Source: Gemmataceae bacterium
Lineage (GTDB): Bacteria > Planctomycetota > Planctomycetia > Gemmatales > Gemmataceae
Reading direction: 5' to 3'
DNA: 37,278 nt
Assembly: GCA_019752375.1 (NCBI GenBank)
Contig: JAIEMG010000052.1
Span: forward strand, 1 to 37,278
Positions 1 to 8,517 of the stretch are shown here, in pieces; position 1 is the first letter of the stretch; every line of letters starts with the position of its first letter. The position numbers and the translations under genes were made by a program. Below the pieces are notes generated by a model that ran no database searches, had not been told where the DNA came from, and saw nothing but the letters and a program-made list of their open reading frames with translations.

Positions 1-107
1 CCGCAGGCTGAAGCCTGCGGCTACAAGTGCGGCGGGCACTCCGCAGGCTGAAGCCTGCGGCTACAAGTGCGGCGGGCACTCCGCAGGCTGAAGCCTGCGG
101 CTACAAG
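1..107. repeat. Tandem 40-bp palindromic repeat (REP-like)
   Basis: Two full copies and a partial third of a 40-bp unit lie at 1-40, 41-80 and 81-107. Each holds the palindrome CCGCAGGCTGAAGCCTGCGG followed by CTACAAG and a GC-rich linker. The linkers are identical, so this is a tandem duplication and not a CRISPR array. The array probably continues left of the window. The same core recurs at 5761-5974 and 8518-8609. Confidence 0.9.
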
Positions 108-174
108 CGGGAGAGCATGCTCTGGGGAATCGTCAACACTCCGTGGTTGACTGGAATTTCAACCACTGCGCATG

Positions 175-208
175 AAAAAAGGCGGCAACGCGTCGTTGCG
201 TTGCCGCC
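175..208 (-). terminator. Intrinsic terminator, leftward
   Basis: A perfect 11-bp stem (181-191 with 198-208, loop GTCGTT) is flanked at 175-180 by six A on the + strand. Read on the minus strand this is a GC-rich hairpin followed by TTTTTT, the classical form of a factor-independent terminator. No leftward gene was found immediately to the right, so it either ends an unannotated leftward RNA or backs up read-through. Confidence 0.6.
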
Positions 209-211
209 GTC

Positions 212-264
212 GAAGGCGGGTCAGTCCGCGGCGTCGGCGGTGACGCCAGGACAAACCCGCCTTC
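212..264 (-). other. Long structured hairpin upstream of the terminator
   Basis: The segments pair in nested order: 212-221 with 255-264 (10 bp), 224-227 with 249-252 (4 bp), and 230-235 with 242-247 (6 bp, loop 236-241). This gives 20 base pairs interrupted only by small internal loops. It sits three bases from the leftward terminator at 175-208, so a minus-strand transcript would form two stacked hairpins and then a U run. It may be a small RNA or a palindromic element; function is unknown. Confidence 0.45.
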
Positions 265-381
265 CTCCCCCTGGAGTGGGTCGGACCACCCTAGCAAGAG
301 AGTTATCGTCTGTCGCGGCAGAGGTTCTTGAAGCGGAGCGATTGCCTCAAGGTCATCGCCGGACGCAACGGAGTGCCAACC

Positions 382-1302
382 ATGATTCGACGCTCGTCCT
401 CTCGGTCGCCATGGCGCCGACCGATGCTCGTGTCGGCGGTCCTGCACGTGCTGGGCGCCCTGTGCTTCTGGATATGGGCGGAACAGAGCCCGCCCGTCAG
501 CGGCCTGATCGCTCCCGCACTGGATACCCGCATCCACGAGCGCGAGCTCGACGTGCTGGTCATGGACATCGACGTCGGCCTGCCAGGCCCGCGCACATCC
601 GCGCCGCCCGCCGTCGTGCCGACCGTGACGCCGCCCCAGCCTGCGCCGACTGCTGTCGTCGCCGTGTCTTCGCCAACCACCGGACACTCCAGCCCCGCAT
701 CCACCGCCGGGACACCGATCGGCAGTGGGACTTCCGGCGGCACGAGCGGCGGCGGTTCCGCAACGACCTTTTTCGACGTGGCGGCACAGGGCCGATCCGT
801 GGTCTACGTCATCGACCGCTCCGGCAGCATGGGCGAGTGCGGCCGCCTCGACCTGGCGCGGCGCGAGTTGCTCGCCAGCCTGGCAAAGCTGCCGGCGGAG
901 GTCCGCTTTCAGGTCATCGCCTACAACCGCAACGCCGACCCGCTCCACATTGGTGGACAGAACCGCCTGGCCGCCGCCACGCCGGAGAACAAGCAGCAGG
1001 CCGCTTACTTGTTGCAGCACCTCGTGCCCGAAGGCGGCAGCGAGCACCTGATCGCCCTGAAACAGGCGCTGTTGCTCGACCCGGAGGTGATCTACTTCCT
1101 GACCGACGCCGACGACCTGCTTGCGGACCAGGTCCGCACGCTGACGCAGCTGAACCACGGGCGCGCCGCCATCCATACCATCGAGCTCAGCATGGGCAAC
1201 CGCGACCGGCACGAGATGCCGTTACACGTCCTGGCACGCGACAATCGAGGGAAATATCGAGCGGTGGATGCAAATCCCAGCCTGGCGAGCGGCGGACGTT
1301 GA
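382..1302 (+). CDS. Membrane-anchored vWA domain protein
   Basis: The start at ATG 382 gives 306 residues. An upstream in-frame TTG at 328 is less likely. Residues about 15-33 form one hydrophobic membrane segment after an Arg-rich N-terminus, so most of the protein should lie outside the membrane. A linker rich in Pro, Thr, Ser and Gly follows, then a von Willebrand factor A domain with the metal-binding MIDAS motif DRSGS (VVYVIDRSGSMGE) and a later TDADD segment. Such proteins usually bind a protein ligand through a divalent metal; the partner here is unknown. It is transcribed alone towards the leftward isomerase gene, with a large inverted repeat between them. Family identification is firm, role is not. 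Confidence 0.85.
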   Translation: MIRRSSSRSPWRRPMLVSAVLHVLGALCFWIWAEQSPPVSGLIAPALDTRIHERELDVLVMDIDVGLPGPRTSAPPAVVPTVTPPQPAPTAVVAVSSPTTGHSSPASTAGTPIGSGTSGGTSGGGSATTFFDVAAQGRSVVYVIDRSGSMGECGRLDLARRELLASLAKLPAEVRFQVIAYNRNADPLHIGGQNRLAAATPENKQQAAYLLQHLVPEGGSEHLIALKQALLLDPEVIYFLTDADDLLADQVRTLTQLNHGRAAIHTIELSMGNRDRHEMPLHVLARDNRGKYRAVDANPSLASGGR

Positions 1303-1317
1303 AGAGGAGGAGAAATG

Positions 1318-1447
1318 AACCACGGATTGCACGGATAACACGGATAAGGAATGCAATGATTACCAACAAAGCCACGGTGCTCAGGGTAGAACCATACCTA
1401 TTGCTTGCGCTCTTGGCTTATCCGTGTTATCCGTGCAATCCGTGGTT
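1318..1447. repeat. 31-bp perfect inverted repeat between convergent genes
   Basis: Arms 1318-1348 and 1417-1447 are exact reverse complements and are separated by 68 bases. The arm contains internal direct repetition of CACGGAT. It lies between the 3' ends of two convergent genes, where it could act as a bidirectional transcription stop. No T run follows either arm, and it could equally be a dispersed repeat family member. Confidence 0.8.
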
Positions 1448-1468
1448 GAATTCTTCCCCTACGTCTGA

Positions 1469-2293
1469 TCAAGCCCCGGCTCGTTGCTCGCACTCGCGCA
1501 TGTAGCGAATGCTCTCGCGGGCGATGGTCTCCGGGTCCGGCGAGTAGTCGAACACTTCCACCGACACCCAGCCCCGGTACTGGTGCTCGCGCAGGGCGCG
1601 GAAGATCGGTACGAAATCGACGGTCCCGAAGCCGGGGCCGCGCTTGTTCGGGTCGTTGGCGTGGAAGTGGCCGGTGATCTTGATGTGCCGGCGAATCAGC
1701 TCGGGGATCGGCGCTTCTTCGGCCGACATGGCACGCACGTCGAGGTGCAAGACAAAGTTCGGGTGATTGACCCGCTCGATCAGGTCCATGCCCTCGGCCG
1801 CGGTGAGGATGAAGTCGGCGTCGGGCGGCGCCAGCGGCTCCAGGCAGATACGCACCCCGCAGTCGGCAATCGCGGGCATCGCCCGGCGAAACGTGTCGGC
1901 AGCCCAGTCCGCGGCCTGCGCCTTCGTGCTGCCCGCCGGCACCCGGCGCTGGGCGGGCGAGCCGAAGACCATCAAGTCACCACCCAGGTATCGGCAGCAA
2001 CGACCCAGCTCGACCAGATAATCGGCGGTGCGCTTGCGGATGGCCTCGTCGGGCGACGTCAGCTGCAGGCCTTCGGTCTTGGCCAACAGCCAGTGCAGGC
2101 CGAGGATGGTTAGACCGCACTCCTCTGCTTGTCGACGCAGTTCCTTGCGGCGATCGGCAGTCACGTCGGTGATGCGCGGGGCCAGCGTGAAGGGCGCCAT
2201 CTCCAGGCCGGTATAGCCGCAATCGGCCACGAAACGGCACACACGGGCGTGGTCCCAGCCTTCGAACGTCTCGTTGCAGATTGCGTAGCGCAT
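1469..2293 (-). CDS. Sugar phosphate isomerase/epimerase (TIM barrel)
   Basis: The 274-residue product matches the xylose-isomerase-like TIM barrel superfamily in length and motifs. Metal-ligand-like residues are visible in ICLEPLAPP (Glu), VLHLDVRAM (Asp), GHFHANDP (His) and VSVEVFDY (Glu) near the C-terminus. These enzymes isomerise or epimerise sugars or related polyols, or open inositol derivatives, using a divalent metal in the cytoplasm; the substrate cannot be read from sequence. No signal peptide is present. The start codon lies one base beyond the stop codon of the HtrA gene, so the two are almost certainly cotranscribed and translationally coupled. Confidence 0.85.
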   Translation of the reverse strand: MRYAICNETFEGWDHARVCRFVADCGYTGLEMAPFTLAPRITDVTADRRKELRRQAEECGLTILGLHWLLAKTEGLQLTSPDEAIRKRTADYLVELGRCCRYLGGDLMVFGSPAQRRVPAGSTKAQAADWAADTFRRAMPAIADCGVRICLEPLAPPDADFILTAAEGMDLIERVNHPNFVLHLDVRAMSAEEAPIPELIRRHIKITGHFHANDPNKRGPGFGTVDFVPIFRALREHQYRGWVSVEVFDYSPDPETIARESIRYMRECEQRAGA

Positions 2294-2294
2294 G

Positions 2295-3791
2295 TCAGTT
2301 GAGCTTCACCGGGCGAGAAGGAGTCAGTGTCAGTTCGAGCGGGCCCTTTGCCTTCTGGGCCTCGCGGTAGAAGTCGGTGGGCGAGTTGACCGCGGTGCCG
2401 TTGACGTGGGTGACGACGTCGTTCACCTTTAAGAGTGCGGTGGCCGCGGCGCTGCCGGATTGAACCTCGCGGATCACCACGCCGCTCAGGCTGTTTTGGG
2501 GCATGTCGGGCAGCGTGGGGGCCGTCTGGTACCAGACGCTCACGTGATCGACGCGCAGCCCGCGCACCGCCGCCGGCTTGCGCGACGCGATGATGGTACC
2601 GGGGACGTAGTACTTCGCCAGTGTGACGGGAATGGTCCGCGTGCCTTCGCGATTCCGCACTTCCAGCCGGGCCTCGGAGCCGGCGGGAAGCGTGCCGACC
2701 GTCAAGAAGATGTCATCATTTTCCGTGACTGGCGTGTCGTTGACGGAGAGGATCACGTCGCGGTCGCGCAGGCCGGCGCGATAGGCCGGCGACCACGCGG
2801 TCACGCGTTCGACCGGCACGCCCTTGCCCCGGCGATGATCGTCAAACAAGGAAACGCCGAGGAACCCATATTCGACTTCCTCGCCGCGTTTGAGCACCTC
2901 GATGATTCGCCGCATGGTCGCGTCGATCGGCACCGCAAAACCGCCGGCCGTCTCGCTGCCGCTGATGGCGGCAAGCGACGTGGTCAAACCGATCAGTTCG
3001 CCTTTCAGGTCGATGAGCGCGCCGCCGCTGCAGCCGAGGTTCAAGCGGGCATCGGTCTGCAGGAGCGTGCCGTAGTGATGCAAGGTCTTCTTGCGTTCCA
3101 GCTCGTTGGTGCGTTCCTGCTCGGTCAAGGTATCCGGCGCGCGGCGGCGGATGTTGCTGATGATGCCCCAGGAAGCGCTGGGACTGCCGTCGCGAAACCC
3201 CGCGGCGAACGGATTGGCAATGCTCAGCGCCATCTGCCCCTTGCGGACCTTGCTGGCATCGCCAAGCTTGATGGCCGTCAGACCGTTCGGAGGCGTGAGC
3301 AACCGCAGCACGGCAAGGTCGCTGCGCGGGTCGGCGGCATGGATGTCGGCGTAGCTTTCCTTGTCGCCGGTGAGACGGACGAAGATCTTGGCGGCATCGC
3401 GAACGACGTGGTAGTTGGTCAGGATGAGGCCGCTGCCGTCGATCACCACGCCGCTGCCATACGATTCGGGGATGTAGCGCGGCTGGGCCATGTCGAGCTT
3501 CTTGCGACGGTCCGTTTCCGCCTTGTCGCCCTTACCGTAGTGCTGATCGAGCAAGGACAGCGAGAAGCCGTCGAGCTTGCCGGGATTGTCGGACACGGGG
3601 CTAGTGCGATATTTCGCGTATGCTTCGCTGCGCGACACCAGAACGCAGGCGACGGCGGGCTCCGCTTCCTGAATGGCGCTTTGCAGAGCCTCCTGGAGCG
3701 CGAGCGCGTCTTTCCGGCCATCACCGCGCGCCGGCGCAACGGCACACAAGCCGGCCAGGGCCAGGCAGGTCAGCACGCTACCGCGAAACAT
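2295..3791 (-). CDS. Secreted HtrA/DegP-type serine protease with PDZ domains
   Basis: The 498-residue protein begins with a signal peptide (about residues 1-23, ending APARG). A trypsin-like domain follows with the triad visible as His128 (LTNYHVV), Asp158 (PRSDLAVLRL) and Ser255 in GCSGGAL. Most DegP proteins have GNSGG, so the Asn to Cys change is a variant, but the serine is kept. PDZ1 covers about 309-385 (YGFLGVSLF onward) and a second PDZ-like region about 395-490. HtrA enzymes degrade or refold damaged proteins outside the cytoplasm. An insertion of about 40 residues lies between the signal peptide and the protease domain. It is the first gene of a two-gene leftward unit with the isomerase. 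Confidence 0.9.
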   Translation of the reverse strand: MFRGSVLTCLALAGLCAVAPARGDGRKDALALQEALQSAIQEAEPAVACVLVSRSEAYAKYRTSPVSDNPGKLDGFSLSLLDQHYGKGDKAETDRRKKLDMAQPRYIPESYGSGVVIDGSGLILTNYHVVRDAAKIFVRLTGDKESYADIHAADPRSDLAVLRLLTPPNGLTAIKLGDASKVRKGQMALSIANPFAAGFRDGSPSASWGIISNIRRRAPDTLTEQERTNELERKKTLHHYGTLLQTDARLNLGCSGGALIDLKGELIGLTTSLAAISGSETAGGFAVPIDATMRRIIEVLKRGEEVEYGFLGVSLFDDHRRGKGVPVERVTAWSPAYRAGLRDRDVILSVNDTPVTENDDIFLTVGTLPAGSEARLEVRNREGTRTIPVTLAKYYVPGTIIASRKPAAVRGLRVDHVSVWYQTAPTLPDMPQNSLSGVVIREVQSGSAAATALLKVNDVVTHVNGTAVNSPTDFYREAQKAKGPLELTLTPSRPVKLN

Positions 3792-4082
3792 GATCCCTTC
3801 CCCCTCGGAAGTGGACGGAATCGACCCGGGGGCTGCTCGGGCGAATCAACCCTATGTTGTACCGCGGCAAAGGGCGGGATTCCAGGGAGAGTTCAGAATG
3901 GATGCCGTTTACCCTCGTGACCGGGCGGAGCCCGGTCACGAGCGAACGAGAGCAAGACGAGGAGCAATGAAAAACGCCGCACGCGAGAATTGCCAGTTCT
4001 TCGTTCTCCGTTTCGCGCCAAACGTGGGCGTGTATACTGAATGCGACGTTCTCAACTTTCATGGTTCATGCCCGGCCGGCTC
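3792..4082. promoter_or_regulatory. Divergent intergenic region with hairpin
   Basis: This 291-base gap separates the divergent protease and UbiB genes, so promoters in both directions are expected. A perfect 13-bp hairpin (3914-3926 with 3930-3942, loop GGA) is present. TATACT at 4033-4038 resembles a -10 box for the rightward gene, with only a weak -35 (TTTCGC, 4011-4016). No operator is recognised. Confidence 0.35.
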
Positions 4083-5738
4083 ATGAAGATCACTTCGATC
4101 CCGCAGATCGCCCGGAACGTCAATCGGTTCCGCGAGATTGGCACTATCCTTAGCAAGTATGGCCTGGCGGACTGGATCAGCCGGCTGGACATTGGCTTTG
4201 CCCGCGGCATCTTCAAGAGCACCGACGGCCTGGCCCTGGCGAACGAAACTCATGAAAGCCGCATTCGCCTGGCACTCACCGAGCTGGGGCCGACGTTCAT
4301 CAAGCTGGGACAGGTGCTCAGCACGCGCGGCGACATCGTCGGTCTGGAACTGGCCCGCGAGTTGACCAAGCTTCAAGACTCCGCACCGGGCGATCCGTTT
4401 CCCTTGGTCCGCTCGACCATCGAGGCCGAACTGGGCCAGCCGCTCCGGGACCTCTATACGGAGTTCGAGGAGAAACCGCTGGCCTCGGCATCGATCGCCC
4501 AGGTCCACCGCGCCCGCTTGGCCAGTGGCGAATGGGTCGTCGTCAAGGTGCAGCACAAGGGCCTGGAAGCGAAGATCCGCACCGACCTGGACATCCTCGT
4601 CGGCCTGGCGGAGCTGGCCGAGCAACATATCGACGAGGTGAAGAAGTACCGCCCGCGCGCGGTCGCGGCCGAGTTTCAGCGCGTACTGCTGCGCGAGCTG
4701 GACTTCGGGCGCGAAGAGCGCAACCTGCAGCAGTTTGCCGCCAACTTCGCCGCCGACGCCACTGTCCACTTCCCGACCACCTATCCCGAGCTGTCCACCA
4801 GCCGCGTGCTGACGATGCAGTTCCTGGAAGGGACCAAGATCTCCCAGCCGGAGCAACTCAAGGAACTGGGCATCGACCTGGAAGACACCGCTCGGCGGGG
4901 GGCAGTCATCTTCCTGGAGATGATCTTTCGCGATGGCTTCTACCATGCGGACCCGCATCCCGGCAACATCCTGGTACTGCCCGGCGGGACCATTGGCCTG
5001 GTCGATTGCGGCATGGTCGGACGGCTCGACGAGAAGACGCGCGAAGACGTCGAAGAAATGTTGCTGGCGATCGGCGGCATGGATGCAGTGCGGTTGACGG
5101 GAGTGATCACGCGCGTCGGCTCGGTGCCGCCGCAGCTCGACCAGGCGGCGCTGGGCGCGGACGTCTCGGAGTTCCTCGCCTACTACGGCGGCCGATCGCT
5201 CAAGCAGCTCAATCTGGGACAGGCGCTGACGGAGATGGTCGAGATCGTCCGCCTGTATCAGATCCTGTTGCCGGCTAACATCTCGCTGCTGCTCAAGGCC
5301 CTGGTCATGCTGGAAGGGACGTCCCGCGCGCTGAATCCGGGCTTCGACATGCTCTCGCTGCTCAAGCCGTACAAGCGCCGGATGCTGCGCCGCTACCTTT
5401 CTCCGGCGCGTCGCCTGCGCAAGCTACAACATCTCTTGCGGGAATGGCAACACCTGGGCGAGGTCTTGCCGCGCAGTCTCGCCGACATCCTGTTGCAACT
5501 CCAGAACAGCCGTTTCGAGGTCCACCTGGAGCACAAGCACCTGGAGCCCACCGTCAACCGTCTGGTTTACGGGATGTTGACCAGCGCTCTGTTCCTGGGA
5601 TCGGCCCTGCTCATGAGCCACAAGGTCCCGCCGGAATTCTACGGCCTGTCCATCCCCGGTGCGATTGGCTTTGGCCTGAGTTCCGTGCAAGCCGCCCGGC
5701 TCTACTGGGCCATTCGCAACTCGGGACGGCTCGATTGA
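4083..5738 (+). CDS. UbiB/AarF/ABC1 family kinase-like protein
   Basis: Starting at ATG 4083 gives 551 residues beginning MKITSIPQIARN; in-frame ATGs at 4041 and 4068 are alternatives. Diagnostic ADCK/UbiB features are present: the KxGQ motif (KLGQ, residues 74-77), the Ala-rich nucleotide loop ASIAQVH (136-142), Lys155 in VVVKVQ, the catalytic loop HADPHPGN (288-295) and the metal-binding DCG (308-310). Two hydrophobic segments near the C-terminus suggest membrane anchoring, as in other members. The family supports quinone (ubiquinone or isoprenoid lipid) biosynthesis or trafficking through ATPase activity. No ubi or men gene is adjacent, so the substrate is not fixed by context. Confidence 0.9.
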   Translation: MKITSIPQIARNVNRFREIGTILSKYGLADWISRLDIGFARGIFKSTDGLALANETHESRIRLALTELGPTFIKLGQVLSTRGDIVGLELARELTKLQDSAPGDPFPLVRSTIEAELGQPLRDLYTEFEEKPLASASIAQVHRARLASGEWVVVKVQHKGLEAKIRTDLDILVGLAELAEQHIDEVKKYRPRAVAAEFQRVLLRELDFGREERNLQQFAANFAADATVHFPTTYPELSTSRVLTMQFLEGTKISQPEQLKELGIDLEDTARRGAVIFLEMIFRDGFYHADPHPGNILVLPGGTIGLVDCGMVGRLDEKTREDVEEMLLAIGGMDAVRLTGVITRVGSVPPQLDQAALGADVSEFLAYYGGRSLKQLNLGQALTEMVEIVRLYQILLPANISLLLKALVMLEGTSRALNPGFDMLSLLKPYKRRMLRRYLSPARRLRKLQHLLREWQHLGEVLPRSLADILLQLQNSRFEVHLEHKHLEPTVNRLVYGMLTSALFLGSALLMSHKVPPEFYGLSIPGAIGFGLSSVQAARLYWAIRNSGRLD

Positions 5739-5760
5739 CGCACGATACGCGCGACGTCTA

Positions 5761-5974
5761 TAGCCGCAGGCTTTAGCCTGCGGAGTGAATGTAAGAGGCC
5801 TGCGATGCCATTCCGCAGGCTGAAGCCTGCGGCTACAGACGTTGCGCGCATCGTTCCGCGGAATGTCTGTAGCCGCAGGCTTTAGCCTGCGGAGTGAATG
5901 TAAGAGGCCTGCGATGCCATTCCGCAGGCTGAAGCCTGCGGCTACAGACGTTGCGCGCATCGTTCCGCGGAATG
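5761..5974. repeat. 109-bp tandem duplication of inverted REP-like palindromes
   Basis: Block 5761-5869 is repeated almost completely at 5870-5974 with a period of 109 bp. Each block contains two oppositely oriented copies of the GTAGCCGCAGGCT core, so the core occurs four times. The near identity of the blocks shows recent duplication. The rest of the 410-base gap (5739-6148) holds one further hairpin near 6079-6119 and no gene that I can support. Confidence 0.9.
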
Positions 5975-6078
5975 CAGCGAGTACTAGTCAATGACGAATG
6001 GCCCAAGCCCCAACCACTCAGGCAGATTCCAGAAGCGGACGTACAAGGTTGTGGTGCTCATTGGGCACTGAGGGTTGG

Positions 6079-6119
6079 TGGATTGGTTCGGCCGGGTGTG
6101 CCGGCCGACCATCAATCCA
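6079..6119. terminator. Hairpin between convergent genes
   Basis: Segments 6079-6095 and 6101-6119 are near-perfect reverse complements around a short loop. The hairpin lies between the 3' ends of the convergent UbiB and oxidoreductase genes, and could stop transcription in both directions. There is no clear T run, so this is tentative. Confidence 0.3.
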
Positions 6120-6148
6120 AACCAGCGTCCACAAAGATCCTCTGGCCC

Positions 6149-7666
6149 TCACCTCGTCCACGCCAGCCACTTCGCGAACAGGCTCTTGACGAGCGGCGTC
6201 AGCCGGGTGCGGTTGTAGGCGTCGCCGGCTCTCTTGATTGCTTCAGCCTGCGTGGGATACGGGTGAATCGTCCTGGCAATCGTGCCCAGGCCGAGCTGGC
6301 CGACTATTGCCAGCGTGATTTCCGAGATCATGTCGCCGGCATGAGACGCCACTATCGTCGCGCCCAGGAGCTTTCCCTTCTTGCCGACGTGGACTTTCAC
6401 GAAGCCTTCCGTCTCACCGTCGAGGATGGCGCGGTCGACGTCGTGCAGCGGCTGCGCGATCGTCTGAAAAGCGATCCCGGCCTTGTGCAGGTCGCCTTCG
6501 TACATGCCGACGTGAGCAATTTCGGGATCGGTGAAAGTACACCACGGCACCGTCAGGGCGCTGGCCTTCGCCCGGCCGCGGAACAGCGTGTTCTGGATGA
6601 CGATGCGTGCCAGGGCGTCGGCCATGTGCGTGAACTTGTAGCGCGAACAGATGTCGCCGGCCGCGTAGATCATGGGGTTGCTCGTCTGCAGCCGATCGTT
6701 GACCTTCACGCCTTCGCGCGCGTCAAACGCGACGCCGACCGCCTCCAGGTTCAGGCCCTCGACGTTCGGCATGCGGCCGACGCCGACGAGGATTTCATCG
6801 ACCCGCGCTTCGGCCGCCTTGCCCCCGACCGTGTACTTGACGACCTTCTCGGCTCCCTGCGTCTCGATGCCGGTGATCTTGCAGTCGGCGACAATGTTGA
6901 CGCCGTCTTTCCGCATGGATCTCTCAACGAGTGCGGCGGCATCGCGGTCTTCGACGGGCAGGATGTGCGGTGCGACTTCCAGCAGCGTGACCTGCGAGCC
7001 GAAGCGCGCGAACGACTGGGCCAGCTCGCAGCCGATGGCGCCGGCGCCGATGACTGCCAGCCGCCGCGGCAACTCGGTCAAGGAAAACACGGTTTCGTTC
7101 GTCAGATGGCCCGTCTCGGCCAGCCCGGGGATCGGCAGCTTGCTGGCTCGGGCGCCGGTGGCGATCACGGCACGTTTGAAGCGCAAGCTCTTGCCACCCA
7201 CTTCGACCGTGTCCGGCCCGGTGAACTTACCGGAGCCGAGATACACGTCCACGCCGAGCTTTCGATAGCGCTCGGCCGAATCGTTGGGACTGATCGATGC
7301 ACGCAGTCGTCGCATCCGCTCCATCACCTTGCCGAAGTTGACTGTCGTGCCAGCCGGGACCTCGATGCCGAATTCGTGTGCATCGCGGACGTTGGCAAAG
7401 GCACGGGCGGCGCGGATCAGCGCCTTGCTCGGCACGCAGCCGACGTTCAGGCAATCGCCGCCCAGGAACTCGCGTTCGATGAGCGCGACCTTCGCACCCA
7501 GTCCGGCCGCGCCCGCGGCGGTGATGAGCCCCGCGGCGCCAGCGCCGATCACGACCAGGTTGTAGCGCGGCTGCGGCTCGGGATTCACCCAGTCGGACGG
7601 GTGGACATTGGCAATGAGCTTCTGATTGTGCTCGTCGAATGGCTGGATTTGGAGCGGTTCACTCAT
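6149..7666 (-). CDS. FAD-dependent pyridine nucleotide-disulfide oxidoreductase (MerA-like)
   Basis: The 505-residue protein has an FAD-binding GAGAAG near the N-terminus (YNLVVIGAGAAGL), the redox-active pair in GGDCLNVGC, an NAD(P)-binding GAGAIG in the middle (RLAVIGAGAIGCEL) and a C-terminal dimerisation domain with HPYPTQAEA. This is the class I flavoprotein disulfide reductase layout. Databases often call such proteins mercuric reductase, but the vicinal C-terminal cysteine pair and the N-terminal metal-binding domain of MerA are absent, so mercury reduction is not supported. The start codon overlaps the stop of the upstream TVP38-type gene by 4 bp. This pairing recurs in many bacteria, which suggests a membrane-linked redox role. 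Confidence 0.88.
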   Translation of the reverse strand: MSEPLQIQPFDEHNQKLIANVHPSDWVNPEPQPRYNLVVIGAGAAGLITAAGAAGLGAKVALIEREFLGGDCLNVGCVPSKALIRAARAFANVRDAHEFGIEVPAGTTVNFGKVMERMRRLRASISPNDSAERYRKLGVDVYLGSGKFTGPDTVEVGGKSLRFKRAVIATGARASKLPIPGLAETGHLTNETVFSLTELPRRLAVIGAGAIGCELAQSFARFGSQVTLLEVAPHILPVEDRDAAALVERSMRKDGVNIVADCKITGIETQGAEKVVKYTVGGKAAEARVDEILVGVGRMPNVEGLNLEAVGVAFDAREGVKVNDRLQTSNPMIYAAGDICSRYKFTHMADALARIVIQNTLFRGRAKASALTVPWCTFTDPEIAHVGMYEGDLHKAGIAFQTIAQPLHDVDRAILDGETEGFVKVHVGKKGKLLGATIVASHAGDMISEITLAIVGQLGLGTIARTIHPYPTQAEAIKRAGDAYNRTRLTPLVKSLFAKWLAWTR

Positions 7667-8403
7667 ACGTCGTTCCCCTTGGACATCGTCGGCCGCGGAT
7701 TGTCGGTTTCGCCAATGGCCTTGTCGAGCGCTTTCTTGGCGATGCGCGTGACGTACACCGCACCGACCACGGCGACGACCAGGCCCCCGTAGAAGAGGAC
7801 TTGCTCACCGACGGTCCGCTCGCGCTTGCCGGCGAACAACTCCGCCAGGTTCTGCACCAGCGAGCCGAGGTAGACATACATGATAGTGCCGGGCAACATG
7901 CCCAGCCAGGAGGCGAGCAGGTAATCGCGAAAGCGGACGCGGGTCAGCCCATAGGCATAGTTGAGCAGGTTGTAGGGAAAGATCGGCGCCAGCCGCGTCA
8001 GCAGCACGATTTTGAATCCCTGTTCCGCCACGGCCTGGTCGATGGCGCGGAAGCGAGGATTGGCTGCGACGCGTTGCTCGATCCAGTCGCGCGCCAGGAA
8101 CCGGCCGGCAAAGAACGCCGCGGCGGCTCCGCCAACGCTGCCAGCCGACACAGCGACGGTGCCAACCACCGGACCGAAAAGGAATCCGGCCCCGAGGGTC
8201 AGCACCGAGCCCGGAAAGAGAAAAACCGCCGCCGGCACGTAGACCGTCGCCACGACCACCGGTCCCCAGGGACCAATTTCGCGCGCCCAGTCGAGGAACT
8301 GCTCCAGGCGGTCCTTGAGTTCGGGCAAGAAGACGAGGCTGAGGACAAAGGCAGCGACGAGCAGGGCCAGGATGAACAGCCGAAGCAGCGATCGTTGGTT
8401 CAT
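7663..8403 (-). CDS. TVP38/TMEM64 family (VTT/SNARE-associated) membrane protein
   Basis: The 246-residue polytopic protein carries the two VTT-domain signatures: FLFPGSVLTLGAGFLFGP in the first half, and LAPIFPYNLLNYAYGLT followed by GMLPGTIMYVYLGS in the second. One N-terminal and one C-terminal membrane helix flank this core. Relatives (DedA, TVP38, TMEM64) are integral membrane proteins linked to lipid scrambling or flippase-type activity and membrane homeostasis. It is the first gene of a pair with the disulfide oxidoreductase (4-bp overlap), so the two products probably act together at the membrane. The exact substrate is unknown. Confidence 0.88.
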   Translation of the reverse strand: MNQRSLLRLFILALLVAAFVLSLVFLPELKDRLEQFLDWAREIGPWGPVVVATVYVPAAVFLFPGSVLTLGAGFLFGPVVGTVAVSAGSVGGAAAAFFAGRFLARDWIEQRVAANPRFRAIDQAVAEQGFKIVLLTRLAPIFPYNLLNYAYGLTRVRFRDYLLASWLGMLPGTIMYVYLGSLVQNLAELFAGKRERTVGEQVLFYGGLVVAVVGAVYVTRIAKKALDKAIGETDNPRPTMSKGNDV

Positions 8404-8517
8404 GGCGAATGCAGTGTCCCTGAGTTTCCGTCCATGCTACGCGGGCAGCCATTCCTTGTCCGACACAATTGCGCCGGTTTTCAGCCCTTTGTGGGACGCA
8501 TGACTCATCATGCACGT

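Noticed and set aside
1..107. Possible CRISPR array
   Set aside because: The sequences between repeats are identical, so these are tandem duplications without spacers.
133..1212. Long minus-strand ORF opposite the vWA gene
   Set aside because: It is antisense to a clear vWA domain, crosses the leftward terminator and has no recognisable domain; long shadow frames are expected at this GC content.
2460..3920. Long plus-strand ORF opposite the HtrA gene
   Set aside because: The minus strand encodes a complete protease with signal peptide and catalytic triad; the plus frame has no family resemblance.
6149..7666. Mercuric reductase annotation
   Set aside because: The vicinal C-terminal cysteines and NmerA domain are absent and there are no mer neighbours.
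5951..7792. 613-codon plus-strand ORF over the oxidoreductase
   Set aside because: It is the complement of a well-conserved flavoenzyme gene and starts in a repeat; no domain features.
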